Assembly (NCBI GenBank): GCA_021736785.1
Contig: JAIPFF010000016.1
Coordinates: 1 to 64,000, forward strand
Direction: 5' to 3'
Length of the DNA stretch: 64,000 nt
From: Thiohalocapsa sp.
GTDB taxonomy: Bacteria > Pseudomonadota > Gammaproteobacteria > Chromatiales > Chromatiaceae
The notes beneath the pieces were generated by a model. That model did not search any database and was not told the DNA's origin. It saw only the letters and a list, made by a program, of their open reading frames with translations. The position numbers were made by a program, and so were the translations under genes. Each line of letters begins with the position of its first letter. Positions within the stretch are counted from its first letter, which is position 1. Positions 56,375 to 64,000 of the stretch are shown here, piece by piece.

Positions 56375-56764
56375 ATGACGGAAATGCACTACGCCACCGG
56401 CCGACGCAAGAGCTCGGCAGCTCGCGTCTTCTTGACGCTGGGCTCCGGCCAGATCACCATCAATGGTCGCCCCATCGACAACTTCTTCGGCCGTGAAACC
56501 GCCCGCATGGTTGTCCGCCAAGCCCTCGAGGCCGCGGAGATGGTCGATCGGGTCGACGTACGCGCCACCGTGATCGGCGGCGGGACCACCGGACAGGCGG
56601 GCGCAATTCGTCACGGTATCGCCCGCGCACTGGTTAACTTCGACGAGAATCTGCGCGCTCCGCTGCGCCGCGCCGGCTTCCTGACCCGCGACGCCCGCGA
56701 GGTCGAGCGCAAAAAAGTCGGTCTGCACAAGGCCCGCAAGCGCCCGCAATTCTCCAAGCGCTGA
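56375..56764 (+). CDS. rpsI: 30S ribosomal protein S9
   Basis: 129 aa. [30 protein letters not shown] and the C-terminal [17 protein letters not shown], whose basic tail reaches the decoding site, are diagnostic. Cotranscribed with rplM. A pair of strong hairpins follows the stop codon. Confidence 0.98.
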   Translation: MTEMHYATGRRKSSAARVFLTLGSGQITINGRPIDNFFGRETARMVVRQALEAAEMVDRVDVRATVIGGGTTGQAGAIRHGIARALVNFDENLRAPLRRAGFLTRDAREVERKKVGLHKARKRPQFSKR

Positions 56765-56774
56765 CAATACGGCT

Positions 56775-56851
56775 GCTGCCGGCGGGAGATCGAAACCCCG
56801 CGACTCGGCAGCAAAGCATCGGCTGATGGCGATGTTGCCGCACTCATCAGC
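56775..56851 (+). other. two consecutive hairpins after rpsI
   Basis: First: GCTGCCG (56775-56781) with CGGCAGC (56806-56812), enclosing GCGGG/CCCGC (56782-56786 with 56797-56801). Second: GCTGATG (56822-56828) with CATCAGC (56845-56851). No uridine tract follows either, so they are not clear terminators; RNA 3-prime-end protection or a small RNA is possible. Confidence 0.45.
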
Positions 56852-56922
56852 GCAAGTGGCAGTGCCCCCATGCACTGTCCTCGGACGCAGAAGCCGGAAT
56901 ATCACCGGCAGTCCGCTTCCCT

Positions 56923-56996
56923 TGGGGGATCGTCTAGCGGCAGGACAACGGACTCTGACTCCGTTAACCTAGGTTCGAATCCTAGTCCCCCAGCCA
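56923..56996 (+). tRNA. tRNA-Gln (anticodon CUG)
   Basis: 74-nt cloverleaf: acceptor TGGGGGA with TCCCCCA, discriminator G and encoded CCA (56994-56996). The anticodon stem ACGGA/TCCGT encloses loop CTCTGAC with anticodon CTG, and the T arm has GTTCGAATC between cctag and ctag. U1 and G73 fit tRNA-Gln. Confidence 0.97.
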
Positions 56997-57031
56997 ATTC
57001 GCCGCATCGACCGACGCGGCACACCGATTCG

Positions 57032-57056
57032 AAGCCGGCCCGCCGCCGGCTTTTTT
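57032..57056 (+). terminator. intrinsic terminator after tRNA-Gln
   Basis: AAGCCGGC (57032-57039), loop CCGCC, GCCGGCTT (57045-57052), then a run of six T. A strong Rho-independent terminator 36 bp after the tRNA. Confidence 0.9.
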
Positions 57057-57211
57057 GGTTTCCGGGTAAACGTTGCCCTCGCCGCCGGCGCCATAAGAGC
57101 GCGGCGCAGAGCGCCAGCCCTGACCAAAATACCCCGCGCACGCCCATGCAACGCCCGCCGCCCGGCTCCGGGCGCGCATATCGATGCCCGCCACCCGCGA
57201 TTGCAGACGGC

Positions 57212-57233
57212 AATGTTGCCGACACGCAACATT
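57212..57233. promoter_or_regulatory. operator-like inverted repeat upstream of porin
   Basis: AATGTTGC-CGACAC-GCAACATT, perfect 8-bp arms with a 6-bp spacer. Further TGTTGC half-sites at 57264-57269 and 57274-57279 overlap the porin -35 box and spacer. Spacing suggests a regulator binding several half-sites; identity unknown. Confidence 0.5.
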
Positions 57234-57265
57234 CGCTTTTTTTGTCTCTTTTTTCTAATAAACTG

Positions 57266-57294
57266 TTGCGGGATGTTGCGTCTTGATCTAATAT
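57266..57294 (+). promoter_or_regulatory. candidate porin promoter
   Basis: TTGCGG (57266-57271) and TAATAT (57289-57294), 17 bp apart, about 70 bp before the porin start. A T/A-rich stretch immediately upstream resembles an UP element, fitting a highly expressed outer-membrane protein. Confidence 0.5.
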
Positions 57295-57364
57295 TCTCTT
57301 CGCAAGACATGATTGCGTGTGGTGCAGGCAGTCTTTCGTTATTTTCACAACAGCGGAGAACACG

Positions 57365-58702
57365 ATGAACAAAAAGCTCATCTCTCTGGCAGTCGCAGCG
57401 GCCATGACCGCGCCGGCGGCCGCCATGGCAGAGGCCACCCTTTACGGTAAGTTGAACGTCTCGATCGACTATCAAGACGTCACGAATGCGATCGCCCCCA
57501 CTTTTGAAACCACGACCGTAACTGACCCCGTCACCGGTGAGTCCGTCAGCGGCGTTGTCCTCGACGCCAACGGTGTTCCGGTCATCGCGACCGAAGGTCA
57601 GGACTTCGAGGGTTGGGGCGTTGCTCGCGAAGGTGGCTTCATGAAGGGCGCAGGTCGTGCGAACCGCATCGGCGTCAAGGGCTCCGAGGATCTGGGCAAC
57701 GGGCTGAAGGCCATCTACCAGGTCGAGTTCGGCATCAACCTGTCCGCCGCCGACGATAATATCCCGAGCGGGAACAACGGCATCTCGATGCGTAACAGCT
57801 TCGTCGGTCTGGCCGGCAGCTTCGGTACCTTCCTGGTCGGCCGTCACGACACCCCGTTGAAGATCTCCACCGGCAAGCTGGACATGTTCTCCGACACCAT
57901 GGCGGACTACAACGGCACCGTCGGCTTCGACGATCTGCGTGTCGATAACGCCATCGGCTACATCAGCCCGAGCTTCTCCGGCTTCTCGTTCGCCGCCGCG
58001 CTGGTCGCCCCGGGCGGCGCCACCGCCGGTGAAGGCCTGAACATCAACTCCGACCAGCTGAACGGCGCTTACTCCCTGGCCGCGATCTACAACAACGGTC
58101 CGTTCTACGCATCCGCTGCTTACGAGGCGCTGAGCAACGAGATGTTCATGAACTCCGCCACGTCGCTGGCCGGTGACTGCGCGGTCGACGCCGCAACCTG
58201 CAGTTACGTCGGCGACGACTACACCAAGTGGCGCATCGGCCTCGGTCTTCTCGACTGGAACGGCTTTACGCTGACCGCCATTTACGAAGACCAGAGCGAC
58301 CTGGCGGCAGGCCAGCAGCGCGAAGCTCTGAACTTCATCGACGAAGACGGCAACATCGTCGCCATGGGCAGCAGCCCGCTGGGCGTCACCGACCAGCAGT
58401 TGTGGCAGGTCCAGGCCGGCTACGCCTTCGGCAACAACATGGTCAAGGCCATGTACGGCTCCGTTGAGCGTGGCGATGCGCGCATCCTGGGCAGCACCCG
58501 GGACACCATCAGCATCGGCAACCTGACCGACGACCTGGCCGGCGACAAAAACACCTGGGCCATCGGTTTCGACCACAACTTCAGCAAGCGCACCAAGGCG
58601 TACGTGCTGTACACCGCGGTCGACGACGACAACGCCGACAACATCCTCGGCTCCACCGCCGATTGGGATGGCTTCTCGCTGGGCATGATCCACAAGTTCT
58701 GA
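57365..58702 (+). CDS. general (trimeric) outer-membrane porin
   Basis: 445 aa. A typical signal peptide (KKLISLAVAAAMTAPAAAMAEA) is followed by the gram-negative porin opening TLYGKLNVSIDYQD. RIGVKGSEDLGNGLKAIYQVEFGI and the L3 constriction-loop region with GRHDTPLK come next. The C-terminal strand ends SLGMIHKF with the terminal Phe needed by the BAM complex. Several acidic loops (EDGNIVAMG, DDDNADN) fit a saline habitat, though not conclusively. GGAG precedes the ATG. It is flanked by a strong terminator. Confidence 0.93.
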   Translation: MNKKLISLAVAAAMTAPAAAMAEATLYGKLNVSIDYQDVTNAIAPTFETTTVTDPVTGESVSGVVLDANGVPVIATEGQDFEGWGVAREGGFMKGAGRANRIGVKGSEDLGNGLKAIYQVEFGINLSAADDNIPSGNNGISMRNSFVGLAGSFGTFLVGRHDTPLKISTGKLDMFSDTMADYNGTVGFDDLRVDNAIGYISPSFSGFSFAAALVAPGGATAGEGLNINSDQLNGAYSLAAIYNNGPFYASAAYEALSNEMFMNSATSLAGDCAVDAATCSYVGDDYTKWRIGLGLLDWNGFTLTAIYEDQSDLAAGQQREALNFIDEDGNIVAMGSSPLGVTDQQLWQVQAGYAFGNNMVKAMYGSVERGDARILGSTRDTISIGNLTDDLAGDKNTWAIGFDHNFSKRTKAYVLYTAVDDDNADNILGSTADWDGFSLGMIHKF

Positions 58703-58726
58703 TTTCGATCAGTCGCTGGATCTGAG

Positions 58727-58754
58727 AACGGGGCCTTCGGGCCCCGTTTTTTTT
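58727..58754 (+). terminator. intrinsic terminator after porin
   Basis: Nine-bp perfect stem AACGGGGCC/GGCCCCGTT (58727-58735 with 58740-58748), UUCG tetraloop, followed by a run of eight T overlapping the stem end. Very strong. Confidence 0.95.
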
Positions 58755-58995
58755 GGAAAGTTCGGGAGAGGAGAATCGGCAACGTTGCCGGCGCTTGTCG
58801 GTACTCGCCGCCATCGGGCGGGCCGCGCGCCGCTCCGAGCTCCGGAAAGCTACACAGAGAGAGCGGCCAGCCCGCTCCGCGCGTGCTGCACCAAGGCCAG
58901 CACCAAAAAAGGTTGTCGACGGCCCGCGGACGATGTTTTCGCGAGGCCCGACCGCGGGGCGACATCGCATCGCCCGGCGGGGTTTTCGTCAGGCC

Positions 58996-59652
58996 CTAGG
59001 CCGTTACCGTCTTCGCTCCGGTCTCGCTGCCGAGAATCAGCACATCAGCGGGGCGCAGCGCAAAAATGCCCACCGTTACCACACCGGCCAGATTGTTGAT
59101 CTGCTGCTCCAATTTGGCCGGTTCCATGATCTGCAGGCCTTGGACATCGAGGATCAGGTTGCCGTTGTCGGTCATGAAACCTTCGCGCCAGACCGGCGTG
59201 CCTCCGAGCTTGACCAATTCGCGGGCCACATAACTGCGGGCCATGGGGATCACCTCGACCGGCAGCGGGAAGGCCCCGAGCATGCTGACCAGCTTACTTT
59301 CGTCCGCGATACAGACGAACTTCGCGCTCGCGGCCGCAACGATCTTCTCCCGCGTCAGCGCCCCGCCGCCGCCCTTGATCAGTTGCAGCTGGTGGTTCGA
59401 CTCGTCGGCACCGTCGACATACAGCGCCAGATCGCCGACGGCGTTGAGGTCGAACACCTGGATACCGTGCGCCTTCATGCGCTGGGTGGAGACCTCCGAG
59501 CTCGAGACGGCGCCTTCGATCCGGCCCTTGACCGTCGCCAGATAATCGATGAAATGATTGACGGTCGAGCCGGTGCCGACGCCCACGACGCCGCCTTCGA
59601 CGTAGCCGAGCGCCGCCTCGGCGGCCTGCTTTTTCAGCGCATCCTGGTCCAT
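58996..59652 (-). CDS. rpiA: ribose-5-phosphate isomerase A
   Basis: 218 aa, standard RpiA length. Converts ribose-5-P and ribulose-5-P in the pentose phosphate pathway. Landmarks: [41 protein letters not shown] with catalytic acidic and Lys residues, and the family's [11 protein letters not shown] and [16 protein letters not shown] precedes ATG 59652; upstream extension of the open frame is antisense to ilvA and is rejected. Divergent from ilvA across 120 bp, the usual gammaproteobacterial rpiA/ilvA pairing. Confidence 0.96.
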   Translation of the reverse strand: MDQDALKKQAAEAALGYVEGGVVGVGTGSTVNHFIDYLATVKGRIEGAVSSSEVSTQRMKAHGIQVFDLNAVGDLALYVDGADESNHQLQLIKGGGGALTREKIVAAASAKFVCIADESKLVSMLGAFPLPVEVIPMARSYVARELVKLGGTPVWREGFMTDNGNLILDVQGLQIMEPAKLEQQINNLAGVVTVGIFALRPADVLILGSETGAKTVTA

Positions 59653-59772
59653 GACGTTTCCTCTGTGGATTAGTTGCAACAACCGCAATGATAACAAAGG
59701 CCCAAAGCACCCGATCTCGCGTATGCTGTTCGATTTGACAGCAAATCCACGCTCCGGCCGACCGTCGTACCC

Positions 59773-61293
59773 ATGCCGCAGTCCTATATCGAACGCATTC
59801 TCCGCGCCCGCGTCTACGATGTGGCCAAAGAATCGCCGCTGACCCTCGCACCGTCGCTGTCGCGCAGACTCGACAACCAAGTCTTCCTGAAGCGCGAAGA
59901 CCTGCAGCCGGTGTTTTCGTTCAAGCTCCGCGGCGCCTACAACAAGCTTCGGCATTTGGGCGAAGCGGCGCTGGCCCGCGGCGTCATCGCGGCATCCGCC
60001 GGCAACCATGCCCAAGGCGTGTCCATGGGAGCCTCCAAGCTCGGTGTCGAAGCCGTCATCGTGATGCCGCGCACCACACCGGCGATCAAGGTGGAGGCCG
60101 TCCGCGGCTGGGGCGCCAAGGCGATCCTGCACGGCGATTCCTTCGACGAGGCCTATGCACACGCCATTGAGCTCGCCGAACAGCGCGGGCTGACGTTCAT
60201 CCATCCGTTCGACGATCCCGACGTCATCGCCGGCCAAGGCACTATCGGCATGGAGATCCTGAGGCAGCATCCGGAGCCCCCGGCCGCGATCTTCGTGCCG
60301 GTCGGCGGCGGCGGGCTCATCGCCGGCATCGCCGCCTACGTCAAGTACGTGCGCCCTTCGGTGAAGATCATCGGCGTCGAGCCGGAGGACGCGCCGACAT
60401 TGCACGCGGCGTTGCACGCCGGCAAGCGCGTCACGCTGAAGGAGGTCGGACTGTTCGCCGACGGCGTCGCCGTGAAGCAGATCGGCAAAGAAACGTTTCG
60501 CGTCGCACGGGAGACGGTCGACGAGGTGGTGCTGGTCAGCACCGACGAGATCTGCGCCGCGATCAAAGACATCTACGACGACACCCGCGGTATCGCCGAG
60601 CCGGCCGGTGCGCTCGCCGTCGCCGGACTGAAGCGCTACGTGGAGCGCGAGGGCATCAGCAAACGACATCTCATTGCCATCGAAAGCGGCGCCAACATCA
60701 ACTTCGACCGGTTGCGCCATGTGGCGGAGCGCGCCGAGCTCGGCGAGCGCCGAGAAGCCCTGTTCGCGGTCGGCATCCCGGAACGCCCCGGCAGTTTTCT
60801 GGCCTTTTGCCGGGCGCTCGGAAGGCGCCAGATCACCGAATTCAATTATCGCTACGCCGCCGATACCGAAGCACATGTCTTCGTCGGCGTTGAGCTCGGC
60901 GGCGGCAAAGCCGAGCGCCAAGACTTACTTGGGCGCTTGCAGGACAAGGGCTTCTCGGTCCTCGACATGAGCGAGAACGAGACCGCCAAGCTGCATATCC
61001 GCTTCATGGTCGGCGGGCGTGCCGCGGGCGTGAACGACGAGCGCCTGGTTCGCTTCGAGTTTCCCGAGCGCCCGGGCGCGCTGTTGGGCTTCCTCTCGGG
61101 GCTCGGCAGGCGCTGGAACATCAGCTTGTTCCACTATCGCAACCATGGTGCGGCCTATGGGCGCGTGCTGATGGGCATCCAGGTACCGCAGGCCGAGCAT
61201 GCCGACTTCGAGCAACTGCTGACCGATCTGGGCTACCGCTTTTGGGACGAAAGCGACAACCCCGCGTATCAGCTCTTTGCGGGCGGGCAATGA
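59773..61293 (+). CDS. ilvA: threonine ammonia-lyase, biosynthetic
   Basis: 506 aa. PLP enzyme that makes 2-oxobutanoate for isoleucine. The catalytic domain has the PLP-lysine in [24 protein letters not shown], the glycine loop [11 protein letters not shown] and [10 protein letters not shown]. Two ACT-like regulatory domains (about 325-500; [12 protein letters not shown] and [16 protein letters not shown]) indicate isoleucine/valine control, as in the long biosynthetic class. Confidence 0.96.
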   Translation: MPQSYIERILRARVYDVAKESPLTLAPSLSRRLDNQVFLKREDLQPVFSFKLRGAYNKLRHLGEAALARGVIAASAGNHAQGVSMGASKLGVEAVIVMPRTTPAIKVEAVRGWGAKAILHGDSFDEAYAHAIELAEQRGLTFIHPFDDPDVIAGQGTIGMEILRQHPEPPAAIFVPVGGGGLIAGIAAYVKYVRPSVKIIGVEPEDAPTLHAALHAGKRVTLKEVGLFADGVAVKQIGKETFRVARETVDEVVLVSTDEICAAIKDIYDDTRGIAEPAGALAVAGLKRYVEREGISKRHLIAIESGANINFDRLRHVAERAELGERREALFAVGIPERPGSFLAFCRALGRRQITEFNYRYAADTEAHVFVGVELGGGKAERQDLLGRLQDKGFSVLDMSENETAKLHIRFMVGGRAAGVNDERLVRFEFPERPGALLGFLSGLGRRWNISLFHYRNHGAAYGRVLMGIQVPQAEHADFEQLLTDLGYRFWDESDNPAYQLFAGGQ

Positions 61294-61901
61294 GCGGATG
61301 GCGGTGAAGCCTTGCGGCGGTAGACCCGCGCCTCGGTGACGACGGCGTCGAGGGGCACATCCCACGGCCGGGGCTCGAGCCGCTCCACCCGCTGGCACTC
61401 ATGGGCAAGGCCGATAAGCCGCGGCCGGTGCCAGCGCGCGCGTCTGCGCAGGAATGCCAGACTGCGGTCGTAGTAGCCCGCCCCCATGCCGACGCGGTTG
61501 CAGTCCGCATCGAACCCCACCAGCGGCATCAATACGATGTCGAGCGCCTGCGCCGCATGCAGATGCCGTTTGCGCCGGACGGGCTCCGGAATGCCGTAGC
61601 GATTCGGGCGCAGGCGGTCGCCATGCCGGAAGCGGACGAACCACAGCCGGAAGGCGGTGTGCGGGCGCAGCACCGGCAGGTACCAACGGCGCCGGCCGCG
61701 GCGCATGAGCTGGAAGAACGGCCAGGGATCCAGTTCACCGTCCGCCGGACAATAGAGCGCAATATGCCGGGCGCGGCTCAGCAGCCGGCTACCGCGCAGC
61801 AACCGCGCGGCGGCGGCGGCATGCGCTGTCTGCTCGAGCGGGGACAAAGAACGGCGGGCCGATCGCAGGCCGCGGCGCAGCGCGGCGGATGACGATTTCA
61901 C
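61269..61901 (-). CDS. 5-formyltetrahydrofolate cyclo-ligase
   Basis: 210 aa. Converts 5-formyl-THF to methenyl-THF with ATP. Landmarks: LRRGLRSARRSLSPLEQ at the N-terminus, IALYCPADGELDPWPFF, the substrate loop VLMPLVGFDADCNRVGMGAGYYDRSLAF, and a C-terminal DVPLDAVVTEARV. The GTG start at 61901 fits the N-terminus; there is no good ribosome site and no nearby ATG. Together with the 6S RNA gene just upstream it forms the conserved ssrS-ygfA unit. Its 3-prime end overlaps ilvA's end by 25 bp. Confidence 0.9.
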   Translation of the reverse strand: MKSSSAALRRGLRSARRSLSPLEQTAHAAAAARLLRGSRLLSRARHIALYCPADGELDPWPFFQLMRRGRRRWYLPVLRPHTAFRLWFVRFRHGDRLRPNRYGIPEPVRRKRHLHAAQALDIVLMPLVGFDADCNRVGMGAGYYDRSLAFLRRRARWHRPRLIGLAHECQRVERLEPRPWDVPLDAVVTEARVYRRKASPPSAHCPPAKS

Positions 61902-62043
61902 GATGAAGTCTAGGTTTAGCCGAGCAAAACCATGCCGGGCGCTCGCCGACAAAGACCAACGGGCAATGATCGCCGCACCGATGCCGGTTCGGGCGCAGGA
62001 TTTCGAGGCCGGAGAAGGAGTACGGAGAGCTCGGGGAAGGAGG

Positions 62044-62231
62044 GACATCCCCCGCCTGTGCCGATACGTTCCTTTGTTCTTGAACCAAGCGGCTCAAGTG
62101 GGGACACATGATTTGGCTTCAGGCTTTCCGCTCGGGGCGGACATGCACAACAGCCGCCTCTGCGCGTCCCCGGGGTACGAATTAGGCTCAAGAAAATACC
62201 CAGGACGTTGTCGCACACCGCAGGGGATGTC
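62044..62231 (-). ncRNA. ssrS: 6S RNA
   Basis: 188-nt RNA on the minus strand that binds RNA polymerase holoenzyme in stationary phase by mimicking an open promoter. The closing stem GACATCCCC (62223-62231) pairs perfectly with GGGGATGTC (62044-62052). Conserved gammaproteobacterial 6S segments are visible: a TTGAGCC block, GCATGTCCG and GCGGAAAGCCT, and the ACTTGAGCC/GGTTCAAG hairpin region near 62074-62099. Position between zapA and the 5-formyl-THF cyclo-ligase gene is the classical one. Confidence 0.9.
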
Positions 62232-62242
62232 TTGGAATTCAG

Positions 62243-62271
62243 ACTATACCGATTCGCCGGACGCGTCTACA
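62243..62271 (-). promoter_or_regulatory. candidate 6S RNA promoter
   Basis: TATAGT (62243-62248 on the minus strand) lies a little upstream of the predicted 6S 5-prime end. A weak -35 (TGTAGA) is 17 bp further; the box overlaps the zapA stop codon. Confidence 0.45.
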
Positions 62272-62567
62272 CCCGCGGTCGGGGCGGCGGAGATGGCGGC
62301 GCCGACCCGTTCTTCCAGACGCTGCAGGCGCTCCGCGTCGACGGCGCTGCGCTCGCTCTTTTGCCGCACCTCGTAGAGCAGGTTCAGCGCCGCCATGACG
62401 GCGATGCGGTCGGCACCGATCACGCGGCCGTTCTGGCGCACCTCGCGCATGCGCTGATCGAGCATACGCGCGCAGTCCATCAGCCCGTGCTGCTCTTCCG
62501 GCGAGCAGGCAATGCGGTAATCCTTATCCAGGATCTGAATGGTAACGGGCATCGCATCTTCGCTCAC
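62244..62567 (-). CDS. zapA: cell division protein ZapA
   Basis: 107 aa. Promotes FtsZ bundling. MPVTIQILDKDYRIACSPEEQHGL followed by a long coiled coil fits ZapA. GTG 62567 is chosen because GGAGGAG lies six bases upstream, giving MSEDAMPVTIQ; ATG 62552 is the alternative. It overlaps the upstream ZapB-like gene by four bases. Confidence 0.92.
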   Translation of the reverse strand: MSEDAMPVTIQILDKDYRIACSPEEQHGLMDCARMLDQRMREVRQNGRVIGADRIAVMAALNLLYEVRQKSERSAVDAERLQRLEERVGAAISAAPTAGVDASGESV

Positions 62568-62773
62568 AGTTGCTCCTCCATCGACTTGAGGCGCGAGACC
62601 ATGGCCTCGACTTTGCTGCGGGCTAATTCGGTTTTTTCGATCAAGTCCGCCCGCTCGGCCACCAAATGCTCCTGACTGGCCCGCAGCGACGCATTCTCTT
62701 CGCGCAGGCGGTCGCACAGGCGGATCAGCTCATCCACCTTACGCTCCAGATTTTCGAGGTCGAACGCGGACAT
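62564..62773 (-). CDS. ZapB-like small coiled-coil protein (TIGR02449 type)
   Basis: 69 aa, nearly all coiled coil: DLENLERKVDELIRLCDRLREENASLRASQEHL and EAMVSRLKSMEEQL, with heptad spacing throughout. This small family precedes zapA in gammaproteobacteria and resembles ZapB. A role in Z-ring organisation is likely. ATG 62773 lies just downstream of a strong promoter. Confidence 0.85.
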   Translation of the reverse strand: MSAFDLENLERKVDELIRLCDRLREENASLRASQEHLVAERADLIEKTELARSKVEAMVSRLKSMEEQL

Positions 62774-63085
62774 GGCAGGGACTCGTCGTAAACGATGACG
62801 CCGCACTATAGAAGCGCTCCGGCGGACGGTCAATCCGTTACGCCACCAAGCATCCGCGCCGAGCGGCGGTCGCCGGACAGCCGGCAGCCGAACGGGAGTG
62901 CGAGCCATTCCGACGCTGCATCCGCGCCGAAACCGTCCGGTTGGCGGCCGGCTGGCGGCCGCAGGCTAGCCGCCGCGGCGGGCTCCCGTGCCGGCGCACC
63001 CGGCAGCGGCCGCGGCATCGGGCCGGCTCCCGAAGGCGGCCGGAGCGCATGTTATGATCGAACGCCTTTGCCGGAAGACTGTCCT
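62774..63085. other. divergent spacer zapB-like / ygfB
   Basis: 312 bp, GC-rich, with the minus-strand zapB-zapA promoter and a TATGAT box (63053-63058) without a good -35 upstream of ygfB. No additional gene. Confidence 0.55.
62805..62833 (-). promoter_or_regulatory. promoter of zapB-like/zapA operon
   Basis: On the minus strand TTGACC (62828-62833) and TATAGT (62805-62810) are exactly 17 bp apart, each with five of six consensus positions. The transcript would start about 25 nt before the ZapB-like start codon. Confidence 0.7.
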
Positions 63086-63631
63086 ATGGTGCAGCCCGCT
63101 CTCGACTACGACACCTTGAACCAGCTGCTGGGCGCGAGCACGTTGTCGCCGAGCCCGGCCGAGGCTCAGGGTATTTACTGTGCGCTGTTGGCCGCGGACG
63201 CGCCCGACGCCGAGTCACGCTGGCTGGCCGAACTGCTGCCCCGCGACGGCGGCGACAGGGATGATGTGCAGTCCTGTCGCCGTGCACTCGCCGACGTCGC
63301 CGCCGAGACGCGCAAGATATTCCAAGGCGAGGCGGGCGGGCTCGACCCGCTGCTGCCCGCCGAATCCGCAAGCCTGGAGGCGCGCGCGGTCGCCGTGCAC
63401 GAGTGGGTCCGCGGCTTCATGTTCGGTCTCGCGCTGGCGCGGATCGAAACCAAGGCACTCTCGGCCCCGACACAGGAGGCCATCGACGACTTCATGCAGC
63501 TGATGCGGATGGATTTGGACGACCTGCAAGACGACGAGGCCAACGAGGCGGCGCTGGCCGAGATTATCGAGTTCGTCAGAGTGGCGGCCATGCTCGTGCG
63601 CGAGGACATGGTCGCGAAGGAGAAGGATTGA
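63086..63631 (+). CDS. ygfB: YgfB/UPF0149-family protein
   Basis: 181 aa, helical. LNQLLGASTLSPSPAEAQGIYCALLAA at the N-terminus and EWVRGFMFGLALA and DDFMQLMRMDLDDLQ in the C-terminal part match the family, which lies upstream of pepP in gammaproteobacteria. In Pseudomonas YgfB homologues affect antibiotic tolerance and ampD expression. GGAAG precedes the ATG. Its stop overlaps the pepP start by one base. Confidence 0.88.
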   Translation: MVQPALDYDTLNQLLGASTLSPSPAEAQGIYCALLAADAPDAESRWLAELLPRDGGDRDDVQSCRRALADVAAETRKIFQGEAGGLDPLLPAESASLEARAVAVHEWVRGFMFGLALARIETKALSAPTQEAIDDFMQLMRMDLDDLQDDEANEAALAEIIEFVRVAAMLVREDMVAKEKD

Positions 63632-64000
63632 TGCCTTTTGCCGCGTCCACGAAGGAGTGCAAGCGCCGCCGCCGGGACGCCGTCCGCGCGCTCGGCGCCG
63701 ATAGCGTGTTGATCTTGCCCGCGGCGGCGGAGGTCACCCGTAACCGCGACGTGCACTACCCGTTCCGCCAGGACAGCGATTTCGCCTACCTCACCGGCTT
63801 CCCCGAGCCCGACGCCGTCGCCGTGCTGGTGCCTAAGCGCAAGGAAGGCGAATTCGTGCTCTTCTGCCGCCCTCGTGATCCCGAGCGCGAGATCTGGGAT
63901 GGCCACCGCTACGGCGTCGAGGGCGCGGTCGAGCACTTCGGCGCCGACGAAGCGCACCCGCTGGAGGCCCTCGACGAGGAATTGCCGCGCCTGCTGGCTA
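63631..64000 (+). CDS. pepP: Xaa-Pro aminopeptidase (5-prime part, cut by window end)
   Basis: First 123 codons only. The N-terminal AMP_N domain is recognisable: DSVLILPAAAEVTRNRDVHYPFRQDSDFAYLTGFPEPDAVAVLVP. RDPEREIWDGHRYGVEGA follows. The metal-binding catalytic domain lies beyond 64000. Start ATG 63631 with GGAG upstream and TGATG coupling to ygfB. Confidence 0.92.
   Translation, partial: MPFAASTKECKRRRRDAVRALGADSVLILPAAAEVTRNRDVHYPFRQDSDFAYLTGFPEPDAVAVLVPKRKEGEFVLFCRPRDPEREIWDGHRYGVEGAVEHFGADEAHPLEALDEELPRLLA

Larger units (their letters stand above)
57057..57364. other. porin upstream region
   Basis: 308 bp from the tRNA terminator to the porin start. GC-rich at first, then AT-rich from about 57230. 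It contains the inverted repeat and promoter described separately; no other gene. Confidence 0.6.

Noticed and set aside
59653-60921. Upstream extension of the rpiA reading frame to 641 codons
   Set aside because: Only the last 218 codons match RpiA, starting at an ATG with a good ribosome site. The rest is antisense to ilvA.

Overview
The window is chromosomal DNA of a high-GC gammaproteobacterium. Lineage evidence: 6S RNA sits between zapA and the 5-formyl-THF cyclo-ligase gene, a Rieske/cytochrome b/cytochrome c1 operon is followed by sspA-sspB, and Hda, a Vfr/CRP-type regulator next to an OsmC-like gene, SrmB, ygfB-pepP and a trimeric porin are all present. Genus cannot be fixed from this stretch. 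No insertion sequence, prophage, integron, CRISPR array or rRNA operon was seen; this is core chromosome with a few accessory islands.

Layout. 0.1-2.4 kb: heme oxygenase and a bacteriophytochrome photosensory module with no output domain. 2.9-10.7 kb: MoxR / DUF58 / DUF4381 / two von Willebrand-A proteins / BatD operon. 10.8-17.3 kb: DegS/AlgW-type protease, a divergent NIF3-like gene, petABC, sspAB. 17.3-23.7 kb: DUF3301, AI-2E-type permease, lipoprotein, TraB-family protein, YqiA-type esterase, O-methyltransferase, hexose-6-phosphate mutarotase. 23.7-30.3 kb: glnE, ilvE, zinc-ribbon protein, srmB, lipoprotein. 30.3-33.9 kb: periplasmic binding protein paired with a membrane GGDEF-EAL protein. 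34.2-41.8 kb: mostly single genes (glycogen debranching enzyme, a deleted Acg-type nitroreductase, rhodanese, small conserved proteins, metallophosphoesterase, small membrane protein). 42.3-46.3 kb: cfa, hslO, arsC-like, wrbA, hda. 46.4-49.3 kb: trpGDC behind a structured leader. 49.4-53.8 kb: crp/vfr, osmC-like, a degenerate DUF885 protein, speD, coq7. 53.8-56.8 kb: GlcF-like Fe-S protein, a divergent 2Fe-2S protein, rplM-rpsI. 56.9-58.7 kb: tRNA-Gln and porin. 59.0-64.0 kb: rpiA, ilvA, 5-FCL, 6S RNA, zapA, a ZapB-like coiled coil, ygfB, pepP (cut by the window end).

How the parts work together. The bph pair makes biliverdin from heme and binds it in a light sensor that must signal through another protein. 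The Bat-type operon is a membrane chaperone/stress module. petABC is the bc1 complex. glnE, ilvE, ilvA and trpGDC serve nitrogen and amino-acid metabolism. The substrate-binding protein and the GGDEF-EAL receptor probably form a periplasmic-ligand to c-di-GMP pathway, and this is the least conventional signalling unit here. Other points to check are the output-less phytochrome, the hairpin-rich trpG leader, the inverted repeats before the porin and before a small membrane-protein gene, the internally deleted Acg gene and the DUF885 protein without its metal motif.
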